Assembly (NCBI RefSeq): GCF_047948215.1
Contig: NC_134465.1
Location: forward strand, 14,360,522 to 14,424,521
Source of the DNA: Lycorma delicatula
Taxonomy: Eukaryota; Arthropoda; Insecta; Hemiptera; Fulgoridae
DNA: 64,000 nucleotides
Reading direction: 5' to 3'
The position numbers and the translations under genes are program-made. Shown here piece after piece: positions 32,583 through 45,527 of this stretch. Numbering within the stretch: the stretch's first letter is position 1; every line of letters starts with the position of its first letter. The notes beneath the pieces were generated by a model. The model did not search any database, was not told the origin of the DNA, and was given only the letters and a program-made list of their open reading frames with translations.

Positions 32583-33364
32583 ATGGCAACAGTGAGGAGG
32601 TCAAAACGTTCTTCTTCAGTTCGAAAGGGTAAGGTGAGAAGATCTAAACGAATAGCCAGTCTTAAACGAGGCGGTGGACTGTTAACAACCCTAACAGCGG
32701 AAGCTGCAGGAGCGTTGGTATCTTATATTGGCGATAAAGCATTAAAAGGTGACAAAAAGGTGGTTGTAAATAAAGGGATCGATTTATTACCGATAGAGTT
32801 ACATATTCCGGGATATCAGTACTGCGGACCGAGAACAAATTTAAAAAACGATTAAAGAGAGGCGATCCTGGTGTAAACAAGTTGGACGCCGCTTGTAAAG
32901 AACACGATATCGCATACGCAACGTACAGCGATAACGAAAGAAGAGCGGTAGCAGATCGTAAATTAGCCGATAGCGCTTAGGAAAGAGTTAAAACTAAGGA
33001 TTCGAGTATCGCGGAAAAGGCTACGGCATTGGCGGTTACAAACGCTATGAAGTTAAAAGCAAAGTTCGGTGGCGGAAGAGTACGAAGACGAAGAAGACGA
33101 TCAAAAAGGAATAATATAAAACGCTTTGTCGAAATGATGAAACGAAAAGCGGGCGCTGCAGGGCGGAGATTATACCTTAAGCCCTACCCTTTGACCGGAT
33201 CGGGGATGGGCGGTAAAAAAAACGTCGTCGTCGTCTCCAATAAAGGGAATACCAGTGCGACCGCTATCGAACATAGAACTAATGTGGAACGCGAGAAGAC
33301 TAAATATAGCCGATTTTTGAGGGGTCTTCATGTTGGACGCATTAACCACACAACCGAAGACTAA
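32583..33364 (+). pseudogene. Copy 2: phospholipase A2-domain virion protein
   Basis: Starts with a Lys/Arg-rich segment (RRSKRSSSVRKGKVRRSKR), then a hydrophobic stretch, then the PLA2 signature: a calcium-loop-like PGYQYCGPRT and, in the -1 frame, ACKEHDIAY with the catalytic His-Asp pair. Such domains in parvoviruses and Polinton relatives breach endosomal membrane during entry. The frame changes exactly at A-AAA-AAC (32,843-32,849), and an in-frame TAG follows at 32,978. A strongly basic stretch (RVRRRRRRSKRNN) and KPYPLTGSG lie after it. The usual GPG of the calcium loop reads GPR here. Confidence 0.72.
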
Positions 33365-33619
33365 CGAAACTGCGATAGTTAATCTTGACCGCAGTACCGG
33401 TCATGGAACACACTGGGTATGTTATAGAAAACGTGGACTGACGGTGGACTATTTCGATAGTTTCGGTAATCTGCGTCCACATAACGAATTGAGGCGTTAT
33501 TTTCCAATCGATTCGATTATAAATTTCAATTATAACGGCAGACAGAGTGTAAACACGGTTTTATCTGCGGTCATTTACATCTTGAATTTCTCAGTCGTGA
33601 TTCGTCAGCCTACAGGTAA
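33282..33619 (+). pseudogene. PRO: Copy 2: adenain-like cysteine protease
   Basis: The maturation protease that would trim capsid proteins. ATG at 33,282 with ELMWNARRLNIADF, in-frame TGA at 33,318, then GVFMLDAL, the catalytic-His block GTHWVCY and the acidic block DYFDSFG. The catalytic-Cys block ICGHLHLEFLS is in the -1 frame (from about 33,545), so one base appears lost before it. About 112 codons in all, short beside adenovirus adenain (about 200) but near Polinton proteases. It ends at TAA 33,617-33,619. Confidence 0.78.
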
Positions 33620-33621
33620 AC

Positions 33622-34320
33622 ATGTTCTGTATAAGTACAAATACGTCGTTCTTACACGCTACATTCTTTCCGCCATTGGATTTGTCTAATAGCGATTAGG
33701 AATTGGTGTTGATAAACTTAACCACATACAACTCGATTCCAAATGTCGAAAAGGGAATCAACAACACATTTACTGTTGTACCAAAGAAACCTCAAAAACC
33801 TTTTAAGCTGACACTAGCGACCGGATCGTACGAAGTGGATGATATCGCCAAACGCTTGAGCGATGAACTCAAAGACAAAAGCAAAATAGATTTACTTATG
33901 CGTCCGAATAACAACACGTTAAAATGCAAACTTAAATGCAGTGCCGCGATTGATTTGACATCAACAGATAGTTTGGCACCGCTGTTGGGATTCGAGAAAA
34001 CTAATCTGACGGCGAATATATGGCACGAGTCATCGAAGCCAGTCGCCATTAACAACGTGAACACCGTACGGGTCGAATGCAACCTTATACGAGGCTCCTA
34101 TACGAACGGATCAGAGGGACACGTGTTGCACGAATTCACGCTAAGCGTACCGCCTGGTTTCAAAATAATCGAATCGCCGAAGAATATAATCTATCTACCG
34201 GTGAATACGAAGAGCTTAGACGATATCACTACAAAGTTTACCGATCAAGACGGAAAAGCGATAAATTTTCGCGGTGAAACCGTTACGGTGAGATTGCATT
34301 TACAAAGGAAAACGAAGTAA
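33622..34320 (+). pseudogene. Copy 2: penton (minor capsid) protein
   Basis: ATG at 33,622, 2 nt after the protease stop. After TFFPPLDLSNSD there is a single TAG (33,697) where the family usually has Tyr, then 206 open codons with TYNSIPNV, NNNTLKCKLKC, LAPLLGF, RVECNLIRGSY, HEFTLSVPPGF, NIIYLPV and DGKAINFRGE, all hallmarks of the Polinton penton, the single jelly-roll protein at capsid vertices. It has the least damage of the core genes: one nonsense codon. Read-through or a later start (first internal ATG only at about 33,898) would be needed for expression. Confidence 0.88.
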
Positions 34321-34477
34321 AAGGAAAGCCAATAGATGGGGTTAATATAGAATAGCGGTGGTACTAGTAGCGAAACGACGCGCAAACCGATCAGTCGACG
34401 TGCAAACACCAATGCGTTAACATCGCGTAACGTGTTGTTTCTTCGAAAACTTGGTTTTACATTTTTAGTGAACCGTA

Positions 34478-35741
34478 ATGGCAGCGATAGGAGCGAATAT
34501 GTTGGACGTCGGTGAAAGTGTTTCATTCGACAACACGATCACACAGTTCGAATATCATACCCATCTACCGTACGCTTCGTCGACTTACAACAACAACAAT
34601 GAAATCCGAATTCCGATACACCAACAAGATGTGTACACGTTACCGCATAAAAGCTATTTGATGGTCAAAGGTGCGTTAACTGCTAACGCAGGCGATAAAA
34701 AGGCAATGGAAACGAGGTTAACAAACAACGCGATACAGTTTCTCTTCGAGGAGATAGGATACGAGATAAACGGCACTGAAATGTGTCGCGTACAAAAGTT
34801 AGGAATAACGACAACGATAAAGAATATTCTTTTGTTGCGTTAAAGCAAAGAAAAATATTTTTGAAAATTTCGGGTGGAAGTTCAAAGCGTCTGATAAGTT
34901 CGATTTGGAAGAAAACACGGGAAGATTTTGCTTTGACGTACCGCTGCGTATGCTGAAGGGTTTCGCCGAAGACTACAAACCCATAATATTGAACATCAAA
35001 AAAGAATTGGTTTTGCTTAGATCTTCCAGCGACGTGAACGCATTAGTGTCTTCCAAAGAGACGCCTGATTCCAAGTTGAAAGTGACTAAGATAGCGTTGA
35101 AAGTGACTACGATAGCGTTGAAAATCCCGTATGTTCACGTTACCGATACGATGCGATTGCAATTGTTGAAGGAAGTAGAACGAGATAGACCGTTAGCGAT
35201 TGCTTTTCGTACATGGCAAATCCACGAATATCCGGCTCTACCACAAACAAACATACATTCATGGACGGTAAAAGCATGTGCGCAAACGGAGAAACCGAGA
35301 TACGTGATATTCGGTTTACAGACGGATAGAAAGGATAAAGCTCAAAAATCATTGACGCTCTTCGATATGTGCGAGTTTGTAAACGTTCGTCTGTATTTGA
35401 ATTCGCAGTACTATCCGTACGACAATCTACAGGGAGATGTGAATATGATGTATGAAATGTTCGCCAGCATACGGTCCGGTTATTATAACAAACCAGAAGA
35501 CGAATGTCCCGCTTACAGTTTGGCGGATTTCAAGACCAGTGTACCGTTAATAGTTATCGACTGTTCCCGTCAGAACGAATCGCTTAAAAAAGGAACAGCA
35601 GATGTACGTATTGATTTCGATAATAAAAACAATATACCGGCCAACACGACTGCCTACTGTCTCATTATACATTACAGCATCGTCACATACACTCCGCTGA
35701 CTGGAATAGTGAAAAAATTATGTAATGCGGGAGGTATTTAA
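34478..35741 (+). pseudogene. MCP: Copy 2: major capsid protein (double jelly-roll)
   Basis: ATG at 34,478. The N-terminal part (QFEYHTHLPYASS, VYTLPHKSYLMVKG) runs to about 34,828, a short middle part lies in the -1 frame (34,828-34,860), and a third frame carries FCFDVPLRMLKGFAEDYKPI, LIRS-like LLRSSSDVNAL, SLTLFDMCEFVNVRLYLNSQYYPYDN and GYY to the end. This is the hexon-like shell protein of Polintons. Copies 2 and 3 carry a 21-bp tandem duplication (KVTKIAL then KVTTIAL, about 35,080-35,122). A 157-bp interval with no gene precedes it. Confidence 0.88.
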
Positions 35742-35829
35742 AATCGATCAATTAGGCCGTAAGGATGGACGGGGAAAGGAAGGTAAAAAGCAAATATTAG
35801 CTACGTGGCGACGGTTTATATTATATTAG
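35725..35829 (+). pseudogene. Copy 2: membrane-protein gene cut at the junction
   Basis: Truncated like the copy at 23,818; it differs by Lys for Gly in the GRxDGRG segment. It overlaps the capsid 3' end by 17 nt. Confidence 0.75.
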
Positions 35830-37362
35830 CAGCATTTTATATTAGTAGTAGGTGTAGGCAAGAACATGTTGGTTCTGTAACCCATCGGTTCAAATTCGAC
35901 TTCATACACATATATTTTTTTATGTTTTTTCTTTTAATTTAAATATATTGATTTTAATAATTATTAACCTCTGTAAAAAGTTTTGAATTAAAATGGAAGG
36001 TACGTAAAATTTTATTTCACTAATAACTTCCAATTTTTTTCATACCTTTTTTTATTGTTATTATTTATTGTGTAAAACATTTTTTACAATTAAGGGTTAA
36101 TAATTATTCATGAATGAATATATTTTAATAAAAAAAAGGAAATGAAGTTGCAGTCGAATCAATGTGCCTTCTCCTTGTAAGATCCAAATATTTCATTAAT
36201 TAAAATTTTATTTGGCTATAACTCTGGAACCAATGAAAATAGAAACCGCTTATGATATGTCGTTGAAAGCTCTAAATGAGGGCTTATAACTGAAGTTAAA
36301 AAAAGTCCAAAATCTAAATTTTTTTTTATTTTTGGCTTTTTTGGAAACTTTGGTCCAATCAATTGCAGTTAAAAGGGGAGGTGCACAACTACATGTTACA
36401 GCAGTCCTAAATAAAAAATTTCAACATTCTATGGCTAACTGTTTTTGAGTTATGCGAGATATATATGTCACACCGAAACTAGTCAAAATGGATTTAGGGA
36501 TTTTTAAAATGGATATTTCTGTTGAAATCTGAAAACCTACATTTTTTATGACATAACACTTCCTTTATTTTGAACAAGGAAATAAAACTATCACTGTCTC
36601 AAATCAAACTTTCACTAATTTTTATCTTTTGTCTGTTCATTCATTTGTGAGTGTGGGTTGGTCCGGCTCTTACTGCTAGTAAAAAAATGATACTCATCTC
36701 TTTCAGATATTAGGTACTACTATTTTTCCATTCGATTCTTGTAAAACTGGAATAATCAGCTCAATCTTAGATGGGATTGAAGTTCACAAAAACATTACCA
36801 AATGAAGTATATGCCCTATTTTCACTTTCTTGGGTCTATGACCTTTCTTCACTTTTCTTGGGGGTTTTCCAAGGAAAAGATTTGACAGGATGCCCATTAA
36901 TTATATACTTTGTATTAAAGGAAAAGAAAAATTTTAAATCTTAATACTTATTTTTAATTAAAAAAAAGGTTTTTTAATTTCTGCTGTACTTTGAGTAGTC
37001 ACCAGAGGAAGAATGGTATTTTGTATTTCTCTATGGCCTATAAAATGCATATAGATGGCCTTAACTAGGTACCCTTTTAATTACCGAAAAGTTAAAAATG
37101 TCTTTTGCAATAAATATTATGCCGTTTGCAATGCCAATTACTTCATTAAGCCATGCATACTAACTGCATTTGGTGGTTAATCCAAACTGGTAAATTTTAT
37201 ATATATTTTGAATAGTACGGAAATAGAGGTACGGTCGCCATCTGTGACGTCATTGACACACACACACGCGCGCGCGCGCACGAATAAAAAACAATTTTTT
37301 AGAGGTACCTTGAGGATGATCCTGGTCGTCCAGGCGACGGCCTCGGGAGGCGTGACCAGGCG
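35819..37362. repeat. Junction spacer 2
   Basis: Same 1,544-bp block as at 23,912. It differs by scattered substitutions, including the CA/CG tract (cgcgcgcgcgcg against cgcgctcgcgcg). Breakpoint hairpin at about 37,321-37,360. Confidence 0.85.
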
Positions 37363-40019
37363 TTTCAGTTCATCAGACCCACTTGTCGCTACACAAAAGG
37401 GACTACTCGTCCACACTACGCGTTCCGTATGCGGTGTATGCAGACTTTGAATCAATTGTATATCCGATGGACACTGCTACTCCTAAACCCAACACTAGTT
37501 TTACAGATAAGGTAGCCCATCATCTTCCGTCCGGGTCCGCCTATGTAATCGTCGACGAGGATGGGCAGATTTTTGAAGGTCCTGTAGTCTACCGCGCGAG
37601 AACCGATGGTAAAAATATCGTTGAAAATATGCTGGATGAATTGCTCGGTCACGCCGATAGATTGTACAAAATTATGTTTACCGAAAAACCGATGGTGATG
37701 ACTCCCGAAGACACTGAAACATTTCAAAGGGCTACCGAGTGTTTTCTTTGTCATTTGAGTTGAACGACGATCGTGTACGTCATCACTCACATACCACAGG
37801 AAGGTTTCTTGGTGCATGTCATAACGAGTGCAATTTAAATTGTAAACGCACCGAGCATATTCCGGTATTTTTTCATAACCTCCGCGGTTACGATAGCCAT
37901 CATATAGTTCATGTTTTGGGAAAATATAAGGACGATGTAAAAATAAACTATATCGCTAACACGTCCGAGCGATTAGTCACTATCCGTCGGTCCGTTGAGG
38001 TTCTTGGACTCTTTACAATTTCTTTCGTCGTCTCCCGAAAAACTTGTGGAAAATCTAGTAAAAGATTGTCAGGACAAAGACACCGTATTTAAACGTCTCA
38101 CGAACTGTTACCCGCTACCCGAGAAAAGAGATTGTTTAATCCGTAAAGGCGTTTACCCGTACGAGTACATGACCCATATAAACAAGTTTTTCGAAACCCA
38201 ACTTCCACTGCAGATGGCATTCTATAGTACGCTAAGAAGAGAGAACATAACGGACGATGATTACGTCCACGCTCAAAACGTGTGGGAAACGTTTAACTGC
38301 AATACGTTAGGCGATTACCACGATCTTTATCTTCTTAGTGACGTATTATTGTTGGCAGACGTCTTTGAAAATTTCCGAAGTACGTCTATGCAATATTACG
38401 GTTTGGACCCCTGTCACTTTTACTCCACCCCCCATTTCACGTAGAATGCCATATTAAAATTTACCCGACAAAAATTGGAACTGTAGACCGGAATAGATAT
38501 GCATCTGTTTGTTGAAGAAGGTACACGAGGCGGTGTAGCCATGATTTCAAACAGGTACGCTAAGGCGAACAATCCCAACATTCCAGATCAGTATGACCCA
38601 TCCGAACCCACATCCTGCGTTCAATATTACGATTGCAACAACCTTTACGGAACAGCCATGGTTGAGCCCCTACCACACGCTAATTTTAGGTGGTTGAGTA
38701 CTGAAGAGATTGACAATCTCGATATTAACAGCGTTGACGATCGTGGTAAAAAGGGTTACATCTTGGAAGTGGATCTTGAGTATCCGAAAGAATTGCACGA
38801 TCGTCACAAGGATTACCCTCTCGCACCAGAACGATTAATACCAACCGATGATATGTTGTCCCCGTATTTGAAGGACATAAAGAGATGTCCCGTAAAGAAA
38901 TTAATGACAAGATTGTACGACAAACAAAAATACGTTTTACATTAAAGAAACCTAAAGTTGTATACACGACTAGGACTGAAAGTGAAAAACGTTCACAGAG
39001 TTCTGGAATTCTCCCAATCGCCCTGGTTGAAACCGTACGTCGATTTCAATACTGAAAAACGTGCACAAGCACGAAACAGTTTTGAAAAATAATTTTTTAA
39101 GTTGATGAAAAACGCGGTGTACGGCAAGTCCTTGGAAAACGTACGAAACAGAATAGACTTCCAACTGGTCACTAACAAACGTAAACTGGATAAGGTGATT
39201 GCAAAACCGAGAGTTAAGTTACATCTAGTTAACAAGGATGTCGTCGGGGTAAGTCTGAAGAAAACTGAGATATTCCTCAATCGTCCGATCTTCATCGGAT
39301 TTACCGTATTGGACATTAGCAAAATGATCATGTAAAATTCCACTATGACTACATGGTGGAAAAGTACGGTCATAATATAAATCTTCTAATGACCGATACG
39401 GACAGTCTGATGTATCATATCGTGACCGATAACGTTTACAACGATATTCTTCACGATATCGATCGGTTCGATACTTCAGATTACCCTCACGATCACGCAT
39501 GTTTTAGTAATACTAATAAGAAACGACTTGGTAAATTCAGACAAAATGAATGGAAAAGCTATTCGTGAATTTGTCGGTCTTCGTGCAAAGATGTATAGCA
39601 TTCTCGACTTTAAAAAGAAAGAGAAGAATGTAGAAAAGGGTATTCCTAGAGTATTCATTGCAAAGAATCTTAGACACGATCTGTACAAAAAAAGTCTTTG
39701 TAATGATTCCGTTACGTACACAAGCGCGTACGGAATCATAAGCACTTTACACAATATATTTTCTATTGACAAGTCAAAGAAATCACTTTCGCCTTACGAC
39801 GATAAACGGTACATATTAGAAAACAAAATCAACACAGTTCTATACGGACATTACAGTAGAAACAAAAAGAAAAGTAAAATCCCACCCAATAATGACGACA
39901 ACACTCCGAAAAAGAGACCAAGAACCGTAAACGAAGTGCTCATAGCCCACTGTCATGACTATTGTAGTCCAAGAACCGTAAACGAAACCGTAGTAGCTCA
40001 GGGCCATGACTATTGTTAA
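37363..40019 (+). pseudogene. POLB: Copy 3: DNA polymerase B, truncated and broken
   Basis: Same start, stops and frame changes as copy 2. It has TAA at about 39,332 where copy 2 reads CAA, agreeing with copies 1 and 4. Motif C TDTDS at about 39,392. Confidence 0.86.
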
Positions 40020-40828
40020 TTTTTTTTATCATGCGGATATATATTGCCTTTCTTTTATTTATAATAAAACCATTATGTAATAAATTATTGAAATAAAGTA
40101 TATATCTAATAATATAAATGACTATTTTTTTAAAAGCGATCCTTAATCACAATTAAGTCTTGAAAGGCGCTCATCAACTCTATCTCATGCTGTACTGTAT
40201 AATATGCCATTGTGAACACTTCTTCAATACGTAATGTTGACATGTAAAATGTTGAAGTCAGAATGATACTTATATATATACAAAAAGAAATATTAAGTAA
40301 ACTGCAATCTTATCAATTTAGTTTATGTACTGTTTTTAATTGCAGTGTCAGCGATAACAAGTACGCGGTTACAAATTAATTTTATTAAAATACAATTTTA
40401 ACTGCAGTATGAGCGATAACAACAATGCGGTTTTGATAAAACTTCTTATAACAAATAAATGTAATTATTATCATCAAGTGAGAGAGAGAGAGAGAGAGAG
40501 AGACATACTGCATTTCATAATAAAGAAATAATTATTGCACATAATAAAAAAATTATTAAAATAAACTAAATTTAAAGAAATAATTATTAAATAAATTAAA
40601 TTTTATACAACTTATCAGCGGAAGTTGCATTTAGATAAAAATAATTGGAAAATAAAACAGTTTGCATACGATAATTTAATCGCGGTTAGTCAACTCTTTG
40701 TATAAACTTTATTTTCGGAACTTGCATTCAGATAAAAAATAATTGGAAAATAAAACAAGTTAATTTTTTAAGAGATAAAAAAAATTATTCGAAACTTTAT
40801 TCATTCTTGCGTTAACACTCAATCATAA
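40020..40828. other. Copy 3: AT-rich spacer between POLB and INT
   Basis: Equivalent of 28,113-28,921; no gene seen; (GA)12 near 40,480-40,503. Confidence 0.55.
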
Positions 40829-41327
40829 TGGAACGTTCTTTTTATGATAGAGTACATACATTTTACAGGGTTATTAGAAACGGACACAAAAAGATATATA
40901 CACCGTTATGGCCGTATATGGCCAATCCGTTACTTTCCCCTTGATCTTAGCTATGCATAGGTTCAGGTACGAGGGTATTCATGATATGGTCAGATGTGAC
41001 AATGGTCACATCTGACAAGAGACAGACAATCCATATGTGGAACATACAAGCGGCGTATGCCGTATTGTACGTTTTTCGGGTAACCGTTGAAAATGTAAAA
41101 CGGCTCTTTTCAGGGGCACCCTAAACCCCCCGAATCGATCACACATTAAATCTTTATAACCGATCTACACATGTGTAGATCGATTAATGATTTATCATTG
41201 TTATCGATACGGCCGGTGCCAAGGCCGGGATATAAGAGCGGTGAGGCGGGTAAAAAAACAATAAAGAAATAAAGATCCTTTTTCTTCCTATTCCTATCCA
41301 AACACACGAAATACGGTCAGTACAACA

Positions 41328-41846
41328 ATGAACGTCAAGGCGTCAATAGCTAAAGAGCTTCACTGACAGGCTCGACGAAACTATCCTACAAGACGTGTCG
41401 AACTGATGAATATTTCTGATCTTTTCCAAGCTGACCTTGTAGAAATGGGACCGTACGCTAGATCAAACAAAGGCTATCGATACATATTAACGATGATAAA
41501 TTGTTTTTCTAAACTAGCATTCGCCGTACCGGTTAAAACTAAAACCGTTACGGAGATCGCTAAAGCCCTCAAACCTATTTTGGATAAACACAAGATGCGG
41601 CATTTTCAAACCGATTTGGCTAAAGAGTTCTACAGTCCGACGGTTAAACGACTATTACATTCGTACAATATAAATCCACTATTCCACACATTCGGATAAA
41701 AAAGCGTCGACGGTCGAGCGATTTAATCGAACACTGAAAACGATGATGTGGAGAAAATTTACCGAACAAGGAACCTACAAGTGGTTAGAATTACAACCGA
41801 AATTGATAGCAAAATACAACAACACCAGTCATCGCTATCGTCAATA
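41328..41846 (+). pseudogene. INT: Copy 3: integrase
   Basis: Matches copy 2, with TGA at 41,364 and the frame change before the third acidic block near 41,696. TATA-like gatataag about 92 nt upstream. Confidence 0.84.
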
Positions 41847-42208
41847 GCTATCTGTTGCATTTACATTCGGAAGGTGACCGTCATCCGATCAGACGACTTT
41901 TCACACGGTACTTGACAAAGGTCCCGCCATCCCTCAACAGTTGTGGATATCCCGCTGTGGGTTGGAAATGTAAAAAGGGCTGTTGTCTTTAAAGACACAA
42001 GCACAAAACTGATGATACCGTCTATCGATCAGGGTGTGACGCAATATTACCGCGAATTGTGCAATACCAATCACCGTCCGACGAGAACGAATGTTTTGTT
42101 AATCGATGTTATACGTTTCCTACGCAGAACCAAACAACACGCAGTGTTCTTTAGATCGGTGGAACTAGGATCGTGATGTGATTGACTGTTTTCCGATCAT
42201 TCGTAAAC

Positions 42209-43170
42209 ATGTCGAACAAGAACGAGGTCGATATGCCATCGTTGTCGTTATTGTCGTCGTTGTCGCAATGGAAATCGATGGAATACGAGATTCGATTAAA
42301 CGAAAACATCGCGCTATTACACAAGGAATAACGGAATCGGAACAAATTATGGAAAAGCAGTTTAATCCTATTGTCGAACCGCTCCGAGAACTTAATCTTT
42401 CGTTTAAACAAAAGTACGATGTTAAAAAAGTAAAGAATGCAAAGGGAGTGGGTGAAAAGGAGGAGGAGGTGGAAGAGACACCGACGGTTATGAGAAGACT
42501 CTTTAAAACACCGCCGTCGGAAAAACAGTTCGTCAAACCTGTAGACCCGTCGACACCGAAAACGTTGAGCGATCGTGCAAAACATTTCCTGGATCTGGCA
42601 AAACGGATAAAGGTAAAAAAATAGACAACGTCCACGGAGTGAAAAACATTGACGATCAATGGACGATCGGAACAAAACCACTCCAGTTCAAAGGAAATAA
42701 AATAGTTAACAACAAGACGTATAGTGGTTCCAAAGGTCTATAACAATTGATTTTTTTTAACGAACCTGTAGATTATACAACCAAAGATTTAAATAATTAT
42801 AAGAAAATATTAGAAATTACTGAGGCGCATAAAAGTCAAAATACCGGTCGCATAATTTCCAGTCGATCGTTAAAGTACAAGAATATTATCAAAAGACTGT
42901 TTTCCTCGAACGCATCTTTTGTCGGAAAGCGGTAATGACGACGAAAGTCCAATAACCGGATCGGGTCTGTTGATGAGAGCGAAGAAAACGGTTAGACGGG
43001 GTTACGTTTACTGGGACGACCCGAATGAACTGTGCGATAGACTGCGACTTTTATTGGCTTTGAAACGTGCGGGTCATACCGGTCAGAAGAACGAAATAGT
43101 TTCGATCATAGAAGAACTGCAAGAAGGCGGATACATAAAGGAGGGTAGTACAGGGAACTTTTTATTTTAA
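42209..43170 (+). pseudogene. Copy 3: Polinton-associated conserved protein
   Basis: Same breaks as copy 2, including the stop directly after seven A (about 42,622). The C-terminal YVYWDDPNE block is intact. Confidence 0.6.
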
Positions 43171-43181
43171 ACAGTCTGAAG

Positions 43182-44448
43182 ATGAGTATCGACAACTTCG
43201 GACGTTCTCGCGTTGGGAGTGCAACCACCAAACCACCACCAACTCGGATTGAAAAAACCGCCGATTGTCGTTTGAAAAATTTTTTTGATTTCGATATCAA
43301 AAAAAGACGTTTGTGCAACGCCGGATCGCATGTTGAAGATGATGATGGTACAACAATTGGTCACGTTAAGAAAATGTTCGTAAAGCAAAGCGAATTGAAT
43401 AATAAATACTTACCGACGGTTTGACCGATGGACAACAACGCACTCTCCTTTTCAAAGAGGCGATTGTGCGATATCGCCGATCCAATTGAAAAAACAGACG
43501 TCGTAACTGTCGACTATTTACGGAAAAAACTTTTCGATAAAAATGAGACAATTAACGCGAGAGGGTGCGTTATCGCAAATGCTGGTGCACCAAGTAATAG
43601 CAAGGATCTCACTACAAAGTCATACGTAGACAAAGTGACAAATGGGATTTTAACGATTAAAAACGGAATTGTGGATATCCATAAAAGTGTTATAACAAAC
43701 GCCATGTCGCCTCAACAGTTGACCGACCTCGCGACCAAATGATATGTCGATATAATGAGGGATGAATTGAAGGAAGAGTACGTAATGCATAGCGATCTAA
43801 ATCATATGTATTCTTAGCGAAGATTTTTAAAGATGATGACAACGCAGTCAATTATCAAAATAAGCTAATATGTAGAGTCGGTGATCCTGTCGAAAAGACG
43901 GACGTCGTTACTGTCAACTATTTACAAAAAAAAATTTTTCGATGAAAAGCAAATAATCGACGCTAGAGAATCTGTTATCACTATCGCTGGCATGCCTAAA
44001 AGTAGCAACGATCTCGCTACAAATTCCTACGTGGACGATATGCAATTATATATACAAAAATTACTTATTACGACTAAGGGTTATATCGATGACACACTAT
44101 TTAAGTTTTACAAATTTCTATTTGTAAACTACTATTTGTTCTATAAACATTAAGGACAACGCTAACAGAAACTTAAATCAAAAATCGCTTATGCGTATAT
44201 TAACCGCTGACAACATCACCAAAGCGATTCTGCAAACACAGATCTAAATAGTAGATGCAAAGGAGAACGATGATGCGACAAAAAATATGGTGCGTCCTCC
44301 GATCGCTGATAAGACAATGAAGAATGAGGATGTGAATAAAAATATGATACGTCCCCCGGTCTCGGATTCAAAAACAGATAAGATGACAACGAAAGAGGAT
44401 GATGTGAATAAGAATATGGTACGATTGCCGAACACGGATCCAATGTAA
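43182..44448 (+). pseudogene. Copy 3: fibre-like repeat protein
   Basis: Full repeat set as in copy 2 with the same stops (about 43,422 and 43,740). Confidence 0.6.
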
Positions 44449-44488
44449 GATGGTAGAATGTCGTAAATAAGTTCATTGTCTATCCGAC

Positions 44489-45270
44489 ATGGCAACAGTG
44501 AGGAGGTCAAAACGTTCTTCTTCAGTTCGAAAGGGTAAGGTGAGAAGATCTAAACGAATAGCCAGTCTTAAACGAGGCGGTGGACTGTTAACAACCCTAA
44601 CAGCGGAAGCTGCAGGAGCGTTGGTATCTTATATTGGCGATAAAGCATTAAAAGGTGACAAAAAGGTGGTTGTAAATAAAGGGATCGATTTATTACCGAT
44701 AGAGTTACATATTCCGGGATATCAGTACTGCGGACCGAGAACAAATTTAAAAAACGATTAAAGAGAGGCGATCCTGGTGTAAACAAGTTGGACGCCGCTT
44801 GTAAAGAACACGATATCGCATACGCAACGTACAGCGATAACGAAAGAAGAGCGGTAGCAGATCGTAAATTAGCCGATAGCGCTTAGGAAAGAGTTAAAAC
44901 TAAGGATTCGAGTATCGCGGAAAAGGCTACGGCATTGGCGGTTACAAACGCTATGAAGTTAAAAGCAAAGTTCGGTGGCGGAAGAGTACGAAGACGAAGA
45001 AGACGATCAAAAAGGAATAATATAAAACGCTTTGTCGAAATGATGAAACGAAAAGCGGGCGCTGCAGGGCGGAGATTATACCTTAAGCCCTACCCTTTGA
45101 CCGGATCGGGGATGGGCGGTAAAAAAAACGTCGTCGTCGTCTCCAATAAAGGGAATACCAGTGCGACCGCTATCGAACATAGAACTAATGTGGAACGCGA
45201 GAAGACTAAATATAGCCGATTTTTGAGGGGTCTTCATGTTGGACGCATTAACCACACAACCGAAGACTAA
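44489..45270 (+). pseudogene. Copy 3: phospholipase A2-domain virion protein
   Basis: Same A-AAA-AAC frame change (about 44,749-44,755) and TAG (about 44,884) as copy 2; YCGPR in the calcium loop. Confidence 0.7.
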
Positions 45271-45525
45271 CGAAACTGCGATAGTTAATCTTGACCGCAG
45301 TACCGGTCATGGAACACACTGGGTATGTTATAGAAAACGTGGACTGACGGTGGACTATTTCGATAGTTTCGGTAATCTGCGTCCACATAACGAATTGAGG
45401 CGTTATTTTCCAATCGATTCGATTATAAATTTCAATTATAACGGCAGACAGAGTGTAAACACGGTTTTATCTGCGGTCATTTACATCTTGAATTTCTCAG
45501 TCGTGATTCGTCAGCCTACAGGTAA
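45188..45525 (+). pseudogene. PRO: Copy 3: adenain-like protease
   Basis: Same TGA (about 45,224) and same frame change before the Cys block as copy 2. Confidence 0.76.
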
Positions 45526-45527
45526 AC

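Larger units (their letters stand above)
25456..37362 (+). repeat. Tandem unit 2 (Polinton copy 2 plus spacer), 11,907 bp
   Basis: The unit runs from tttcagttcatcag in the PolB gene to the end of the next spacer. Its first 36 bases match copy 1 at 14,831; the next roughly 110 bp of copy 1 are skipped before PolB resumes. Copies 3 and 4 have the same skip, so all derive from one junction event. Confidence 0.88.
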
